Assembly: GCF_016648855.1 (NCBI RefSeq)
Contig: NZ_JACLQU010000008.1
Coordinates: forward strand, 1 to 64,000
Direction: 5' to 3'
Source: Streptococcus parasanguinis
GTDB taxonomy: Bacteria; Bacillota; Bacilli; Lactobacillales; Streptococcaceae
Length of the DNA: 64,000 nucleotides
This document shows, piece by piece, positions 55,705 through 63,613 of this stretch. Made by a program: the position numbers and the translations under genes. The first letter of the stretch is position 1. Every line of letters begins with the position of its first letter. The notes under the pieces were generated by a model. It was not told where the DNA came from. It ran no database searches and saw nothing but the letters and a program-made list of their open reading frames with translations.

Positions 55705-56430
55705 ATGAGATTAGATCAATTGATGGCAGACCATCAGTATGCTCGTAAAGACATCAAACAACTTCTGGCCCGAAGGAAAGTCTTGGTCGATCACCTACCA
55801 GCTAAAAAACTGTCACAAAACATCGACCCTGGACTCCAAGAGATTCAAATAGGATCAAAGACCATTCAGGAACCGCGTCACCACTACTACATGCTCCATA
55901 AACCAATCGGGGCAGTGACTGCCAAAAGAGATGCACACCATCCAACGGTGATCGAGCTAGTAGATCCCCAGCATGAGTACCCAGATCTTTATCCGCTTGG
56001 TCGCCTCGATCGCGATACGAGTGGCTTACTCCTCATCACAGATAATGGTCCCCTAGGTTTTCAACTGCTCCATCCTCAATATCATGTGGAGAAAGTCTAT
56101 GAGGTAGAAGTCAACGGTCCGCTCTATGGCCCCCACATCGAACAATTTCAGAATGGGATTTCATTCACAGACGGCCCCATCTGTAAGCCTGCTTCCTTAA
56201 CCATTCTAGAAAGTAGCCCTAGCTACAGCAAGGCCCAGGTCCGAATCTCAGAAGGGAAATACCACCAAGTGAAAAAGATGTTCTTAGCCATTGGCGTCAA
56301 AGTAATGACCTTAAAACGCTTGTCTTTTGGTCCCTTCACCTTGGATCCTCAGTTAGCATCTGGCGAAAGCCGGCCTTTGAATGAGGTAGAGCTCACTTGG
56401 GTCAAAGATTTCCTTGAAAAAACGAGATAA
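55705..56430 (+). CDS. RsuA-type rRNA pseudouridine synthase
   Basis: RNA modification enzyme of 241 residues. An N-terminal S4 domain (MRLDQLMADHQYARKDIKQL) precedes the catalytic domain with Asp in PLGRLDRDTSGLLL (about 105-118). The family (RsuA/RluB/RluE/RluF) modifies one uridine in rRNA; RsuA (position 516 of 16S) is the most likely role. The start at 55705 behind AAAGAGGCGCCC is preferred to an upstream frame of 30 unrelated residues. Its stop codon touches repeat copy 4. Confidence 0.9.
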   Translation: MRLDQLMADHQYARKDIKQLLARRKVLVDHLPAKKLSQNIDPGLQEIQIGSKTIQEPRHHYYMLHKPIGAVTAKRDAHHPTVIELVDPQHEYPDLYPLGRLDRDTSGLLLITDNGPLGFQLLHPQYHVEKVYEVEVNGPLYGPHIEQFQNGISFTDGPICKPASLTILESSPSYSKAQVRISEGKYHQVKKMFLAIGVKVMTLKRLSFGPFTLDPQLASGESRPLNEVELTWVKDFLEKTR

Positions 56431-56611
56431 AAGAGGCTAGGACTTTTGTCCTAGCCTCTTAATTGTTTTTGGATTGTCGAGTAAGACGCAGTGGTTGAGT
56501 GGGCTCTACTACGCTGATTTCATCAGTTTTTACAGCCCTACTCAACTGTGCGGAGGTGGGACGACGAAATCGAATTCTAACGAATGACCGATTTCTATCC
56601 CACTCTCTTTT
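56429..56611. repeat. Structured intergenic repeat, copy 4 (complete)
   Basis: Hairpin 1 here is a perfect palindrome, AAGAGGCTAGGAC-TTTT-GTCCTAGCCTCTT, with the loop reversed relative to copies 2 and 3 and the G-U pairs replaced by Watson-Crick pairs. Hairpins 2 and 3 are kept with minor changes (GAATG for GAATT, ATCCCAC for GTCCCAC). It directly joins the stop codons of both convergent neighbours and probably terminates both. Confidence 0.92.
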
Positions 56612-56612
56612 A

Positions 56613-56996
56613 TTAGGCGTCTTTTTTCACTTTCCCATTCCAAGAATCAAGACCATAAGACAAGACATAAATGTCTGTATAGCCCTGTTTCTTGAGATAG
56701 AGGGCCGCATTGGTCACACGAGAACTACGGCTATTCTCATAGAGCAAAATCGGTTTGTCTTTGCGCAAGGCCGCAAGGCTCAACTTCAACTGAGTAGAAG
56801 GAATGTTGCGCGCTCCTAAAATATGCTTTGCATGAAACTCAACTGGCTCTCGCAAGTCAATCAACTGCCCTTTACGAATCAACTCTTCAAAAGCAGCATT
56901 GTCCACAAATTTAGCAGCTTTACGGATGCGGAAATAATTAAAGGCCATCCACCCAACTACTCCTAAAACAACCAACCAAAAAATGATATTTCCCAT
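56613..56996 (-). CDS. Membrane-anchored rhodanese-like protein without catalytic cysteine
   Basis: Protein of 127 residues with an N-terminal helix (about 5-20, IFWLVVLGVVGWMAFNYF) and a rhodanese domain (about 28-122). Family features include LIDLREPVEFHAKHILGARN. The active-site loop, normally CxxGxR(S/T), reads ENSRSSR here, so the sulfur-accepting cysteine is absent and sulfurtransferase activity is unlikely. The ATG at 56996 shares one base with the yqgQ stop codon (TGATG); a GTG in front is less likely. Confidence 0.87.
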   Translation of the reverse strand: MGNIIFWLVVLGVVGWMAFNYFRIRKAAKFVDNAAFEELIRKGQLIDLREPVEFHAKHILGARNIPSTQLKLSLAALRKDKPILLYENSRSSRVTNAALYLKKQGYTDIYVLSYGLDSWNGKVKKDA

Positions 56997-57214
56997 CACT
57001 CTACCTCACTCTTTTTCAAAAATTCTAATTCTTGTTTGTGCTCTCTTCTTAAAACAGTTTCAGCTTCTAAATAATCGAGCCGCTCCATCAAGCCTGCATC
57101 ATAAAGACGTTGAAGCTCAATTTTCATCAATTCGATGTCATAGAGGCGCTTCCCTACGTAAATGATGATTCCAAAACGTTTTAAAAATTGTTGAACATCA
57201 TACAGGTTTTTCAT
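56996..57214 (-). CDS. yqgQ: YqgQ family protein (DUF910)
   Basis: Small helical protein of 72 residues beginning MKNLYDVQQFLKRFG, matching YqgQ, which is often next to glucokinase or rhodanese genes in Firmicutes. The middle IELMKIELQRLYDAGLM is the family helix pair. Another ATG lies 6 bp upstream, but the promoter places the transcription start at or next to the ATG used here, so the mRNA should be leaderless. It is coupled to the rhodanese gene by a 1-bp overlap. Confidence 0.85.
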   Translation of the reverse strand: MKNLYDVQQFLKRFGIIIYVGKRLYDIELMKIELQRLYDAGLMERLDYLEAETVLRREHKQELEFLKKSEVE

Positions 57215-57221
57215 GTTCATT

Positions 57222-57250
57222 ATTGTATCAAATTTAGAAAGGCTTTACAA
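57222..57250 (-). promoter_or_regulatory. Promoter of yqgQ-rhodanese, probably giving a leaderless mRNA
   Basis: TTGTAA (57245-57250), 17 bp spacer and an extended -10 TGATACAAT with its hexamer at 57222-57227. The expected start, 7-8 nt downstream, coincides with the A of the ATG at 57214. No Shine-Dalgarno sequence is present. Confidence 0.7.
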
Positions 57251-57286
57251 GATTTTCAAGTAAATGATGACATTTTTCGATTTGTT

Positions 57287-57294
57287 TACGAATA
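57287..57294 (+). promoter_or_regulatory. SigX (ComX) competence box
   Basis: TACGAATA is an exact match to the cin-box (combox) of late competence genes, with T-rich sequence upstream. It lies 7 bp before the prepilin peptidase ATG, so that transcript also has almost no leader. Confidence 0.88.
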
Positions 57295-57301
57295 AATAAG
57301 T

Positions 57302-57961
57302 ATGATCAACTTTTATTTTTTTACCATCGGTACTTGTTTCGCCTCTTTTTTGGGACTAGTGGTCGATCGCTTCCCAAACCAATCCATTCTCACTCCTCGC
57401 AGTCATTGCGATCACTGCCAGCACGTCCTTGGAGTTTGGGATCTCATCCCCATTATCTCGCAGCTACTGCATCGTTTTCGCTGTCGCTATTGTCATCAGA
57501 CCTACCCATTTTGGTACTGCCTTTTTGAGATCTGGAGTGGCCTGATCTTCTTAGCCTGTGCCAATGGTTTTCTTTCTCTGCCTCAACTTCTGACGTTACT
57601 CGGATCTGCTGTTTTAGCCATCTATGACCTACGCTTTATGGAATACCCCTTGGCCATCTGGTGTTGTCTCCATGCCTTAGTCCTCTTTTTATCCGGTAGT
57701 AATCTCCTCATGCTGGTCTTTTTACTCCTTGCGATCGGTGCCCACTTTTTCTTTATTGGAATGGGGGCGGGAGATTTTCTCTTACTCGCCACATTCTCAC
57801 TCAGCTTTTCTTCTACCAAGATCCTCCTTCTCATCCAGATCTCATCCATCTTAGGCATTCTCTTCTTTGTCCTCAAAAAAGAAAGAGACCGGATTCCCTT
57901 TGTTCCCTGTCTCTTTCTCAGTTATCACGTATTACTGCTTTATACGATGTTTTTTAGATAA
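57302..57961 (+). CDS. pilD: Type IV prepilin peptidase (competence)
   Basis: Integral membrane aspartic peptidase of 219 residues that processes and N-methylates competence pilins (ComG proteins). It is called PilD/CclA in S. pneumoniae and ComC in B. subtilis. The zinc-finger-like loop has CDHCQ and CRYCHQ. The catalytic aspartates are in YDLRFMEYP (about 101-109) and GMGAGDFLLL (about 154-163). Seven or eight helices are predicted. The SigX box assigns it to the late competence regulon. It ends 7 bp from the trpB end without a visible terminator. Confidence 0.93.
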   Translation: MINFYFFTIGTCFASFLGLVVDRFPNQSILTPRSHCDHCQHVLGVWDLIPIISQLLHRFRCRYCHQTYPFWYCLFEIWSGLIFLACANGFLSLPQLLTLLGSAVLAIYDLRFMEYPLAIWCCLHALVLFLSGSNLLMLVFLLLAIGAHFFFIGMGAGDFLLLATFSLSFSSTKILLLIQISSILGILFFVLKKERDRIPFVPCLFLSYHVLLLYTMFFR

Positions 57962-57968
57962 GTTCTTC

Positions 57969-59156
57969 TTATTTTGCAGCTTTTGCTTCCAAATAATCGG
58001 CAATAGCAGCCACGTCCTTATCCCCACGTCCAGAAACGTTGATGATGATGATCTTGTCTTTATCCAATTGTGGAGCACGTTTGACCGCTTCTGCAATCGC
58101 GTGTGAGCTTTCAATGGCTGGAAGGATCCCTTCTGTCTTACTGAGAAGAAGAAGAGCTTGAACCGCTTCATCATCTGTCGCTGCTACATATTCTACACGA
58201 CCAGAATCTTTAAAGAAAGCATGCTCTGGACCAACCCCTGGGTAATCCAAACCAGCAGAAATCGAGTAAACTGGCGCTACTTTTCCATCTTCGCCAAAGA
58301 CAGCATAAGTCTTCATGCCATCGACAACTCCTACAGTCCCTTTGGTCATGGTAGCGGCGTGCTGATCGGTATCCAAGCCATGACCAGCAGCTTCTACCCC
58401 AACCAAACCGACTTCCTCTTCTGCGACATATTCAGAAAAGGCACCGATGGCATTGGAGCCACCACCAACACAGGCAATCACATAGTCTGGCAAACGACCT
58501 TCTTTTTCCAAGATTTGACGTTTAGACTCTTCGCTGATCACTTTTTGGAATTCATGCACAATGGTTGGGTAAGGGTGAGGTCCAACAGCAGAACCCAAAA
58601 CGTAAAAGGCATCGAGGTCTGCCATCCATGCTCCAAACGCAGCATCAACGGCGTCTTTCAAGGTCTTGGTTCCTGTTTCAACCGCATGAACGGTTGCCCC
58701 CATCATTTCCATGCGGAAGACATTGAGACGTTGACGCTCCACGTCTTCTGCCCCCATGTAGACATCACAGGCCATACCAAATTTAGCTGCCGCAGCTGCT
58801 GTAGCTACACCGTGTTGACCAGCTCCTGTTTCAGCAATCACGCGTGTTTTGCCCATGCGCTTAGCCAAGAGAATTTGCCCCAAGACGTTATTCAATTTGT
58901 GCGAACCTAGGTGATTCAAGTCTTCGCGCTTCAAATAAATTTTTGCCCCACCTAAATGCTCTGTTAAACTTTCTGCAAAGTAGAGTGGTGTTTCGCGTCC
59001 AGAATAGTCTTTCAAATAATGTTTGTATTCTGCAATAAATTCTGGGTCATTTTTATACTGTTCAAAGGTTTCCTCTAATTGATTGAGCAAGTTTTGAATG
59101 GGTTCTGGTACGAAAGATCCACCAAATTGTCCGAAATAGCCTTTTGTTTCTGTCAT
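57969..59156 (-). CDS. trpB: Tryptophan synthase beta chain
   Basis: PLP enzyme of 395 residues that condenses indole and serine to tryptophan. The PLP lysine is Lys87 in LGSHKLNN, the phosphate loop is [12 protein letters not shown] (about 230-241), and the [13 protein letters not shown] loop is intact. It looks like the ordinary TrpB1 type. No trpA or other trp gene adjoins it in this window, so it may salvage indole or partner a distant TrpA. A T-box precedes it. Confidence 0.95.
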   Translation of the reverse strand: MTETKGYFGQFGGSFVPEPIQNLLNQLEETFEQYKNDPEFIAEYKHYLKDYSGRETPLYFAESLTEHLGGAKIYLKREDLNHLGSHKLNNVLGQILLAKRMGKTRVIAETGAGQHGVATAAAAAKFGMACDVYMGAEDVERQRLNVFRMEMMGATVHAVETGTKTLKDAVDAAFGAWMADLDAFYVLGSAVGPHPYPTIVHEFQKVISEESKRQILEKEGRLPDYVIACVGGGSNAIGAFSEYVAEEEVGLVGVEAAGHGLDTDQHAATMTKGTVGVVDGMKTYAVFGEDGKVAPVYSISAGLDYPGVGPEHAFFKDSGRVEYVAATDDEAVQALLLLSKTEGILPAIESSHAIAEAVKRAPQLDKDKIIIINVSGRGDKDVAAIADYLEAKAAK

Positions 59157-59239
59157 GATTGTGTCCTCTTTTCTATATCTTCAATCCTGTTTATGATCCT
59201 TTTCTCTCGCTGGCCCTTTGAGCTGCAGTCTCACTGGGT

Positions 59240-59512
59240 TCCTTTGAGATACAAAAAACCTCACACAGAAAAATCTGTGTGAGGACGATTCGATACCGCG
59301 GTGCCACCTCCATTGTAGGAAGATAGTCTTTCTCCTACATCTCTGACCTGTCTAACAACAGGGTGCACGATAAGGTGTGCTCACCGAATTTTTATTGTTT
59401 CAAATTCATCATCATAAACGCATCAGCCCATTTCAAGATTTACCACTGCTTGTTCGCAATCACCACAAGCTCCCTGGAAGTGAGAAAAATCTCTACTTTT
59501 CTGATGTCTTGA
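59240..59512 (-). ncRNA. T-box riboswitch controlling trpB
   Basis: The minus strand carries the T-box sequence AGGTGGCACCGCGG (plus strand about 59296-59309), followed by the terminator CCTCACACAG/CTGTGTGAGG and TTTTTT (59255-59282). A Stem I domain lies at about 59405-59500. A candidate specifier TGG (59428-59430, in GAAATGGGCT) fits tryptophan. The antiterminator would form when uncharged tRNA-Trp binds. Specifier assignment is by eye. Confidence 0.9.
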
Positions 59513-59516
59513 AGCT

Positions 59517-59545
59517 ATTATAGCTCCCGCTTCTGATTTTGTCAA
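59517..59545 (-). promoter_or_regulatory. Promoter of the trpB T-box transcript
   Basis: Consensus TTGACA (59540-59545), 17 bp spacer and TATAAT (59517-59522) on the minus strand. It is a very strong promoter, as expected when control is by attenuation. Confidence 0.9.
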
Positions 59546-59580
59546 CAAAAATTTTAAAAAGGCGCTAAAATGTTCGGATT

Positions 59581-60084
59581 TTATATTTTTCCATCTTCTG
59601 CTAGCAATCGTGCTCGGAGATACTGAAATACTAGATAAGCCAAGTAAGCCCCTAAGGTATTGGTCCACAAATCATCTAGCTCAAAGACACGATTGGCATC
59701 AAACAAAAGATCTAAGAGAACTTGGCTAGATTCAATCCACAAGCTCATGGCAAAGCCGAAGAACAAGACCCGTTTGCGACTCCTCAACCAGGGCCATAGC
59801 CAGAGAAGTTGAAAGACCAGCGGGCTTAACAAAAAGACATTGGCTACGTTTTGTAGAATAACCTTAATGAGTTGGATGACACTGGTGATCTGGCCAAAAT
59901 TCATCAACGAATTCAGTGGAACCAGTAGGACGACGATGCGACCAAAATGTTGAATTCCCGGTGTTTCCATACCCGGCTCTGGCTGTTGAGGCAAAAAGCA
60001 CATCAGGCACAAGAGGATAAAATAGAAGAAGCTGCCACTCTGTAACAGCCTTCTTCCTCTCTTTGTTAGTTCTGTTTGATCCAT
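59581..60084 (-). CDS. VanZ-like family membrane protein
   Basis: Membrane protein of 167 residues with four or five helices. The VanZ signature is visible: LVPLNSL-type turn after helix 2, SLWIESSQVLL and FELDDLWTNTLGAYLAYL (about 135-152). VanZ-like proteins sometimes confer teicoplanin or lipoglycopeptide tolerance but mostly have no known role. The ATG at 60084, behind AAGGGCTG, is preferred; a start at 60108 would overlap rlmN. It is the last gene of yutD-rlmN-vanZ. Confidence 0.82.
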   Translation of the reverse strand: MDQTELTKRGRRLLQSGSFFYFILLCLMCFLPQQPEPGMETPGIQHFGRIVVLLVPLNSLMNFGQITSVIQLIKVILQNVANVFLLSPLVFQLLWLWPWLRSRKRVLFFGFAMSLWIESSQVLLDLLFDANRVFELDDLWTNTLGAYLAYLVFQYLRARLLAEDGKI

Positions 60085-60094
60085 CAGCCCTTGT

Positions 60095-61183
60095 TTAAGG
60101 TTGCGCATGTTCAACAATCGCTTTCTCCCGATCTCGTTTCATGGTATTTGAACGCAATTGGCCACAGGCAGCATCAATATCTGTACCGTGCTCTTGACGC
60201 ACCACACAGTTGACACCTTGTTTTTTCAAGGTATCATAGAAGGCCATAACCCGTTCTTTTGGACTCCGGCTATATTGGTCATGCTCACTGACAGGATTAT
60301 AAGGAATCAAGTTAACATAAGACAATTTCTTGATATTCTTGAGCAATTCTGCCAACTCTAAGGCTTGCTCAACCCCATCATTGACTTCATTCAACATGAT
60401 GTACTCAAAGGTCACCCGACGGTTCGTGGTTTCGATATAGTATTCAATCGCTGCAAACAATTTTTCAATTGGGAAAGCCCGGTTGATCTTCATGATGCTA
60501 GAGCGCAAGTCGTTGTTTGGAGCATGTAGAGATACCGCCAAATTGACCTGCACACCTTCATTTGCAAAGTCGCGAATTTTATGGGCCAAACCAGAAGTTG
60601 ATACGGTAATATGACGAGCCCCAATCGCTAGACCTTTATCATCGTTGACGGTCCGGATAAATTTCAAGACGTTGTTATAGTTGTCAAATGGTTCTCCGAT
60701 CCCCATGACAACGATATGGCTGACCCGTTCATCTTGACCCCGTTCGTCAAAGTATTTTTGGACCAACATGATTTGAGACACGATTTCCCCATTGTTCAAA
60801 TCGCGTTGTTTTTTGATCAAACCTGAAGCACAGAAGGTACAACCGATATTGCATCCGACCTGAGTCGTTACACAAACAGATAAACCATAGTGCTGACGCA
60901 TCAAGACGGTTTCAATCAACATGCCGTCTGGCAATTCAAAGAGGTACTTGACCGTTCCATCTGCTGACTCTTGCACGATCCGTTGTTTGAGTGGGTTGAC
61001 AACGAATTGATCATTTAACTTCGCAATTAAGTCCTTAGAAAGGTTGGTCATTTCTTCGAAAGACTGGACACGTTTACGATAGAGCCATTCCCAGATTTGG
61101 GCTGCACGGAATTTCTTTTCGCCGTTTTCTTCTGCCCAATCAATCATCTCTTGGCGTGTCAAACTATAAATGGATGGTTTCAT
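60095..61183 (-). CDS. rlmN: Dual-specificity 23S rRNA/tRNA adenine-C2 methyltransferase RlmN
   Basis: Radical SAM enzyme of 362 residues that methylates A2503 of 23S rRNA and A37 of some tRNAs. The iron-sulfur cluster motif is [11 protein letters not shown] (about 109-119). The mechanistic cysteine lies in DAACGQL (about 346). [13 protein letters not shown] and [17 protein letters not shown] are further RlmN motifs. It starts 6 bp after the yutD stop codon. Confidence 0.96.
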   Translation of the reverse strand: MKPSIYSLTRQEMIDWAEENGEKKFRAAQIWEWLYRKRVQSFEEMTNLSKDLIAKLNDQFVVNPLKQRIVQESADGTVKYLFELPDGMLIETVLMRQHYGLSVCVTTQVGCNIGCTFCASGLIKKQRDLNNGEIVSQIMLVQKYFDERGQDERVSHIVVMGIGEPFDNYNNVLKFIRTVNDDKGLAIGARHITVSTSGLAHKIRDFANEGVQVNLAVSLHAPNNDLRSSIMKINRAFPIEKLFAAIEYYIETTNRRVTFEYIMLNEVNDGVEQALELAELLKNIKKLSYVNLIPYNPVSEHDQYSRSPKERVMAFYDTLKKQGVNCVVRQEHGTDIDAACGQLRSNTMKRDREKAIVEHAQP

Positions 61184-61189
61184 TTTCTC

Positions 61190-61765
61190 TTACTCCTCTT
61201 TTTGACGAATCACAAAATGACGTTTGTTGTTCGTCTTCGTTGTTTTTTTAGTTTCAGCAGACGGTCTTGTTTTTTTCGAGTTATTCGTTGACTGTCCCTT
61301 GTCGCGTTCTCGTTTTTGGAAACGATCTTTTTGTTTACGATTGCGCGAACGCTTCTTAGGCTCTCTCTCTTCTGATTGAGCTTTTTTGACCGGTGATTTC
61401 TTATCAAAGGAAGCACGATGAGGCTCCTTATTTTCAAGGACAAAATAAGCACAACCATAGCTACAATATTCTAACAAATAATCGTCTAAGCGACTTAGTT
61501 TATCCATCGTTGCAACATCGCGTTCTTCCTTATAGAAGCCACGCAAGCGCAACTGCTCATTGCTCCAATCACCAACAATGTAATCAAATTTAGTTAAAAT
61601 CTCAGAAAATCGTTGACCAAAAACGGTCGCATCAAATGCTTCCTTCTCATTTTTTAACAACTCAAAAGAGAGGTTTTCTGAAAGGATCTGGTCTCCTACC
61701 TGACGAAACACAGGTCCAGGAAATTTATTGTAATTATATAATTCAGGGTCAATCTCTTTTCGCAT
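61190..61765 (-). CDS. yutD: YutD family protein (DUF1027)
   Basis: Cytoplasmic protein of 191 residues. The YutD domain (about 40-110) includes FSEILTKFDYIVGDWSNEQLRLRGFY and YLLEYCSYGCAYF-type motifs. A strongly basic tail rich in Lys, Arg and Ser (about 120-191) suggests RNA or ribosome contact. It leads the operon with rlmN, its usual partner. An extended -10 TGATAGAAT (61804-61812) lies upstream. Function unknown. Confidence 0.88.
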   Translation of the reverse strand: MRKEIDPELYNYNKFPGPVFRQVGDQILSENLSFELLKNEKEAFDATVFGQRFSEILTKFDYIVGDWSNEQLRLRGFYKEERDVATMDKLSRLDDYLLEYCSYGCAYFVLENKEPHRASFDKKSPVKKAQSEEREPKKRSRNRKQKDRFQKRERDKGQSTNNSKKTRPSAETKKTTKTNNKRHFVIRQKEE

Positions 61766-61870
61766 AGTGTTCCTTCATCAAAATCTATTTACTGTAACAC
61801 TTTATTCTATCATAAATTTGATGACTTGCGTCAGATTTGACTAGAAAAGAGTTGAAATTCCTTTAACAGC

Positions 61871-61902
61871 AAAAAGAGACAAAGAAGGCAATCTTTGTCT
61901 CT
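61871..61902 (-). terminator. Terminator of the YesM/YesN-type operon
   Basis: Minus strand GAGACAAAG and CTTTGTCTC around ATTGCCTT, followed by TTTTTG, immediately after the kinase stop codon. Apart from the yutD promoter, I see nothing else in the gap 61766-61870. Confidence 0.85.
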
Positions 61903-63613
61903 ATACATGTTCATCAGATGATGAAAGGGGCAAAAAAAGAGTAATTTTCGTATAGCTATTGGCTTTGGAATCAATCTCCATACGATAGGCTTCGCCAAAT
62001 TGAAGATGCAATCGTTGGTCCACATTTTTCAAGCCAACACCTCCTAAACGAAGAAGGGGTTGGTCTGTTGATCCTGATAAATCAAACCCTTGTCCATTGT
62101 CAAAAATCGATACGCAGGCGGAGTCTCCACTGACTTCAGTTGTCACTCGAATGAGACCTGGCCGATCGATCTCTTTAATGCCATGGTAAATTGCATTTTC
62201 CACTAAGGGTTGAAGCACTAATTTGGGGAGCTGATAATCGCCCAACCGTTCATCTTCTAGAATTTCATAATTGAGCTTTTCACCATAACGTTGTTTTTGA
62301 ATGAAAAGATACTGGCGGACATGGTCAATTTCATCTCTCAGTAGGATTTGCTCCTGGCCTTGGTTGAGAGCCAGTCGAAAATATTGAGCCAAAGACTTGG
62401 TGATGTTGACCACGCGCCGACTATCATTAAACTCTGCCATCCAGACAATCGTATCCAAAGTATTGTAGAGGAAATGCGGATTAATCTGAGCCGAAAGTGC
62501 CCGCAACTCATAACGCCGCGCGTTTTGCTCCTCTTCCTTAACCTGTTTCATGAGGTTATCGATTTGGTCCAACATGGCATTAAAAGCTTGAACGAGGTCC
62601 ACCAATTCTGGAGATCCTTTGGCTACAGCCCTCACGTGAGCTTCTCCTGCTCCAATCCTCAAAATGATGGTCTGAAGGTCTCGTAAGGGTTTGATCCACA
62701 AACGCAGAACAAAGCCGATCCCTATCAAACACATGATCAAAGCTAGTAATCCTAGGCCAATGAAAGAGTATAGGAGTTGCGACTGAAGCATCTGAAGTCC
62801 TTCAAGTGAAGCTACTCCAATCAAGGTCCAATCACTATCTGGAATCGGAACCTGATAGATAAAATTCTGTCCTCCTTTAGCATAACCATCTGTCACAGCA
62901 ATATAGGGCTGCATGGCCTGCATCTCTTGGCTGGAGGAATAGACCGCTTTTTTAGGATGGTAGACAAACTCATGCTTTTGATTAATGATAAAACTAAAGC
63001 CTTGTTTCCCTAGCTGAAGGTGATCCAAATAAGCCTGTAAGCTATCGTAGCCAATATCCAAACGTACTACTCCGAGATTTTGACCAGTCTGATCGACTAC
63101 TTCTTGGGTAATAGAAACCACCCATTTTTCTTTTTCCGAGGTCAGGGATTCCTTTCGAGCTGGCGTCAAAACTGGCATGGCTCTTTCCTTAATCGCCTCT
63201 TGATACCAGCTTTCATTCATCATGTCTGATGAAGTCTGCATGCTGATTTTGGAATCTGTCGCTACCAGACGTCCATCCTTGGTCACCAAGACCGCAGAGA
63301 CCAAGTCCGGATCCGTTTCAATCATCGTTCGCATCAAGTGCTGAACCGTTTTTTGATCCGCACTCTTATCTTGGGCAAATTGTTGAACAGCCTGTTCCTT
63401 GCTAAGCACCGTTGTGGTCTGCTTTAATTTTTTTAGATAAGACGTAATAAACTGACTACTTTGGTCGATACTATTTCTTGTCGTCCGCTCCGTTAGCTGG
63501 CGGATCGTCCCTGAACTCGTTTGATAGTATAGGCTACCGATGAGACCAAAAAGTAAGAGAATGAAGAGAAAAAAGTAGAGGACCAGCTGAATCAGCAAGG
63601 GATATCGTTTCAT
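61901..63613 (-). CDS. YesM-type sensor histidine kinase
   Basis: Sensor kinase of 570 residues. TM1 (about 10-30), an extracellular double-Cache domain (about 35-270, with WYQEAIKERAMPVL), TM2 (about 281-303), a HAMP domain (about 304-358), and a His_kinase domain with His380 in SAQINPHFLYNTLD. The ATPase has VENAIYHG, DNGQGF and GGVGLKN. This class usually senses sugars or their binding proteins and drives an AraC-type regulator. The gene overlaps the upstream regulator by 4 bp. Confidence 0.94.
   Translation of the reverse strand: MKRYPLLIQLVLYFFLFILLLFGLIGSLYYQTSSGTIRQLTERTTRNSIDQSSQFITSYLKKLKQTTTVLSKEQAVQQFAQDKSADQKTVQHLMRTMIETDPDLVSAVLVTKDGRLVATDSKISMQTSSDMMNESWYQEAIKERAMPVLTPARKESLTSEKEKWVVSITQEVVDQTGQNLGVVRLDIGYDSLQAYLDHLQLGKQGFSFIINQKHEFVYHPKKAVYSSSQEMQAMQPYIAVTDGYAKGGQNFIYQVPIPDSDWTLIGVASLEGLQMLQSQLLYSFIGLGLLALIMCLIGIGFVLRLWIKPLRDLQTIILRIGAGEAHVRAVAKGSPELVDLVQAFNAMLDQIDNLMKQVKEEEQNARRYELRALSAQINPHFLYNTLDTIVWMAEFNDSRRVVNITKSLAQYFRLALNQGQEQILLRDEIDHVRQYLFIQKQRYGEKLNYEILEDERLGDYQLPKLVLQPLVENAIYHGIKEIDRPGLIRVTTEVSGDSACVSIFDNGQGFDLSGSTDQPLLRLGGVGLKNVDQRLHLQFGEAYRMEIDSKANSYTKITLFLPLSSSDEHV

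Noticed and set aside
59423-59668. Minus-strand frame in the trpB leader as a possible leader peptide.
   Set aside because: It overlaps the T-box and the end of the VanZ gene, and T-box control needs no leader peptide.
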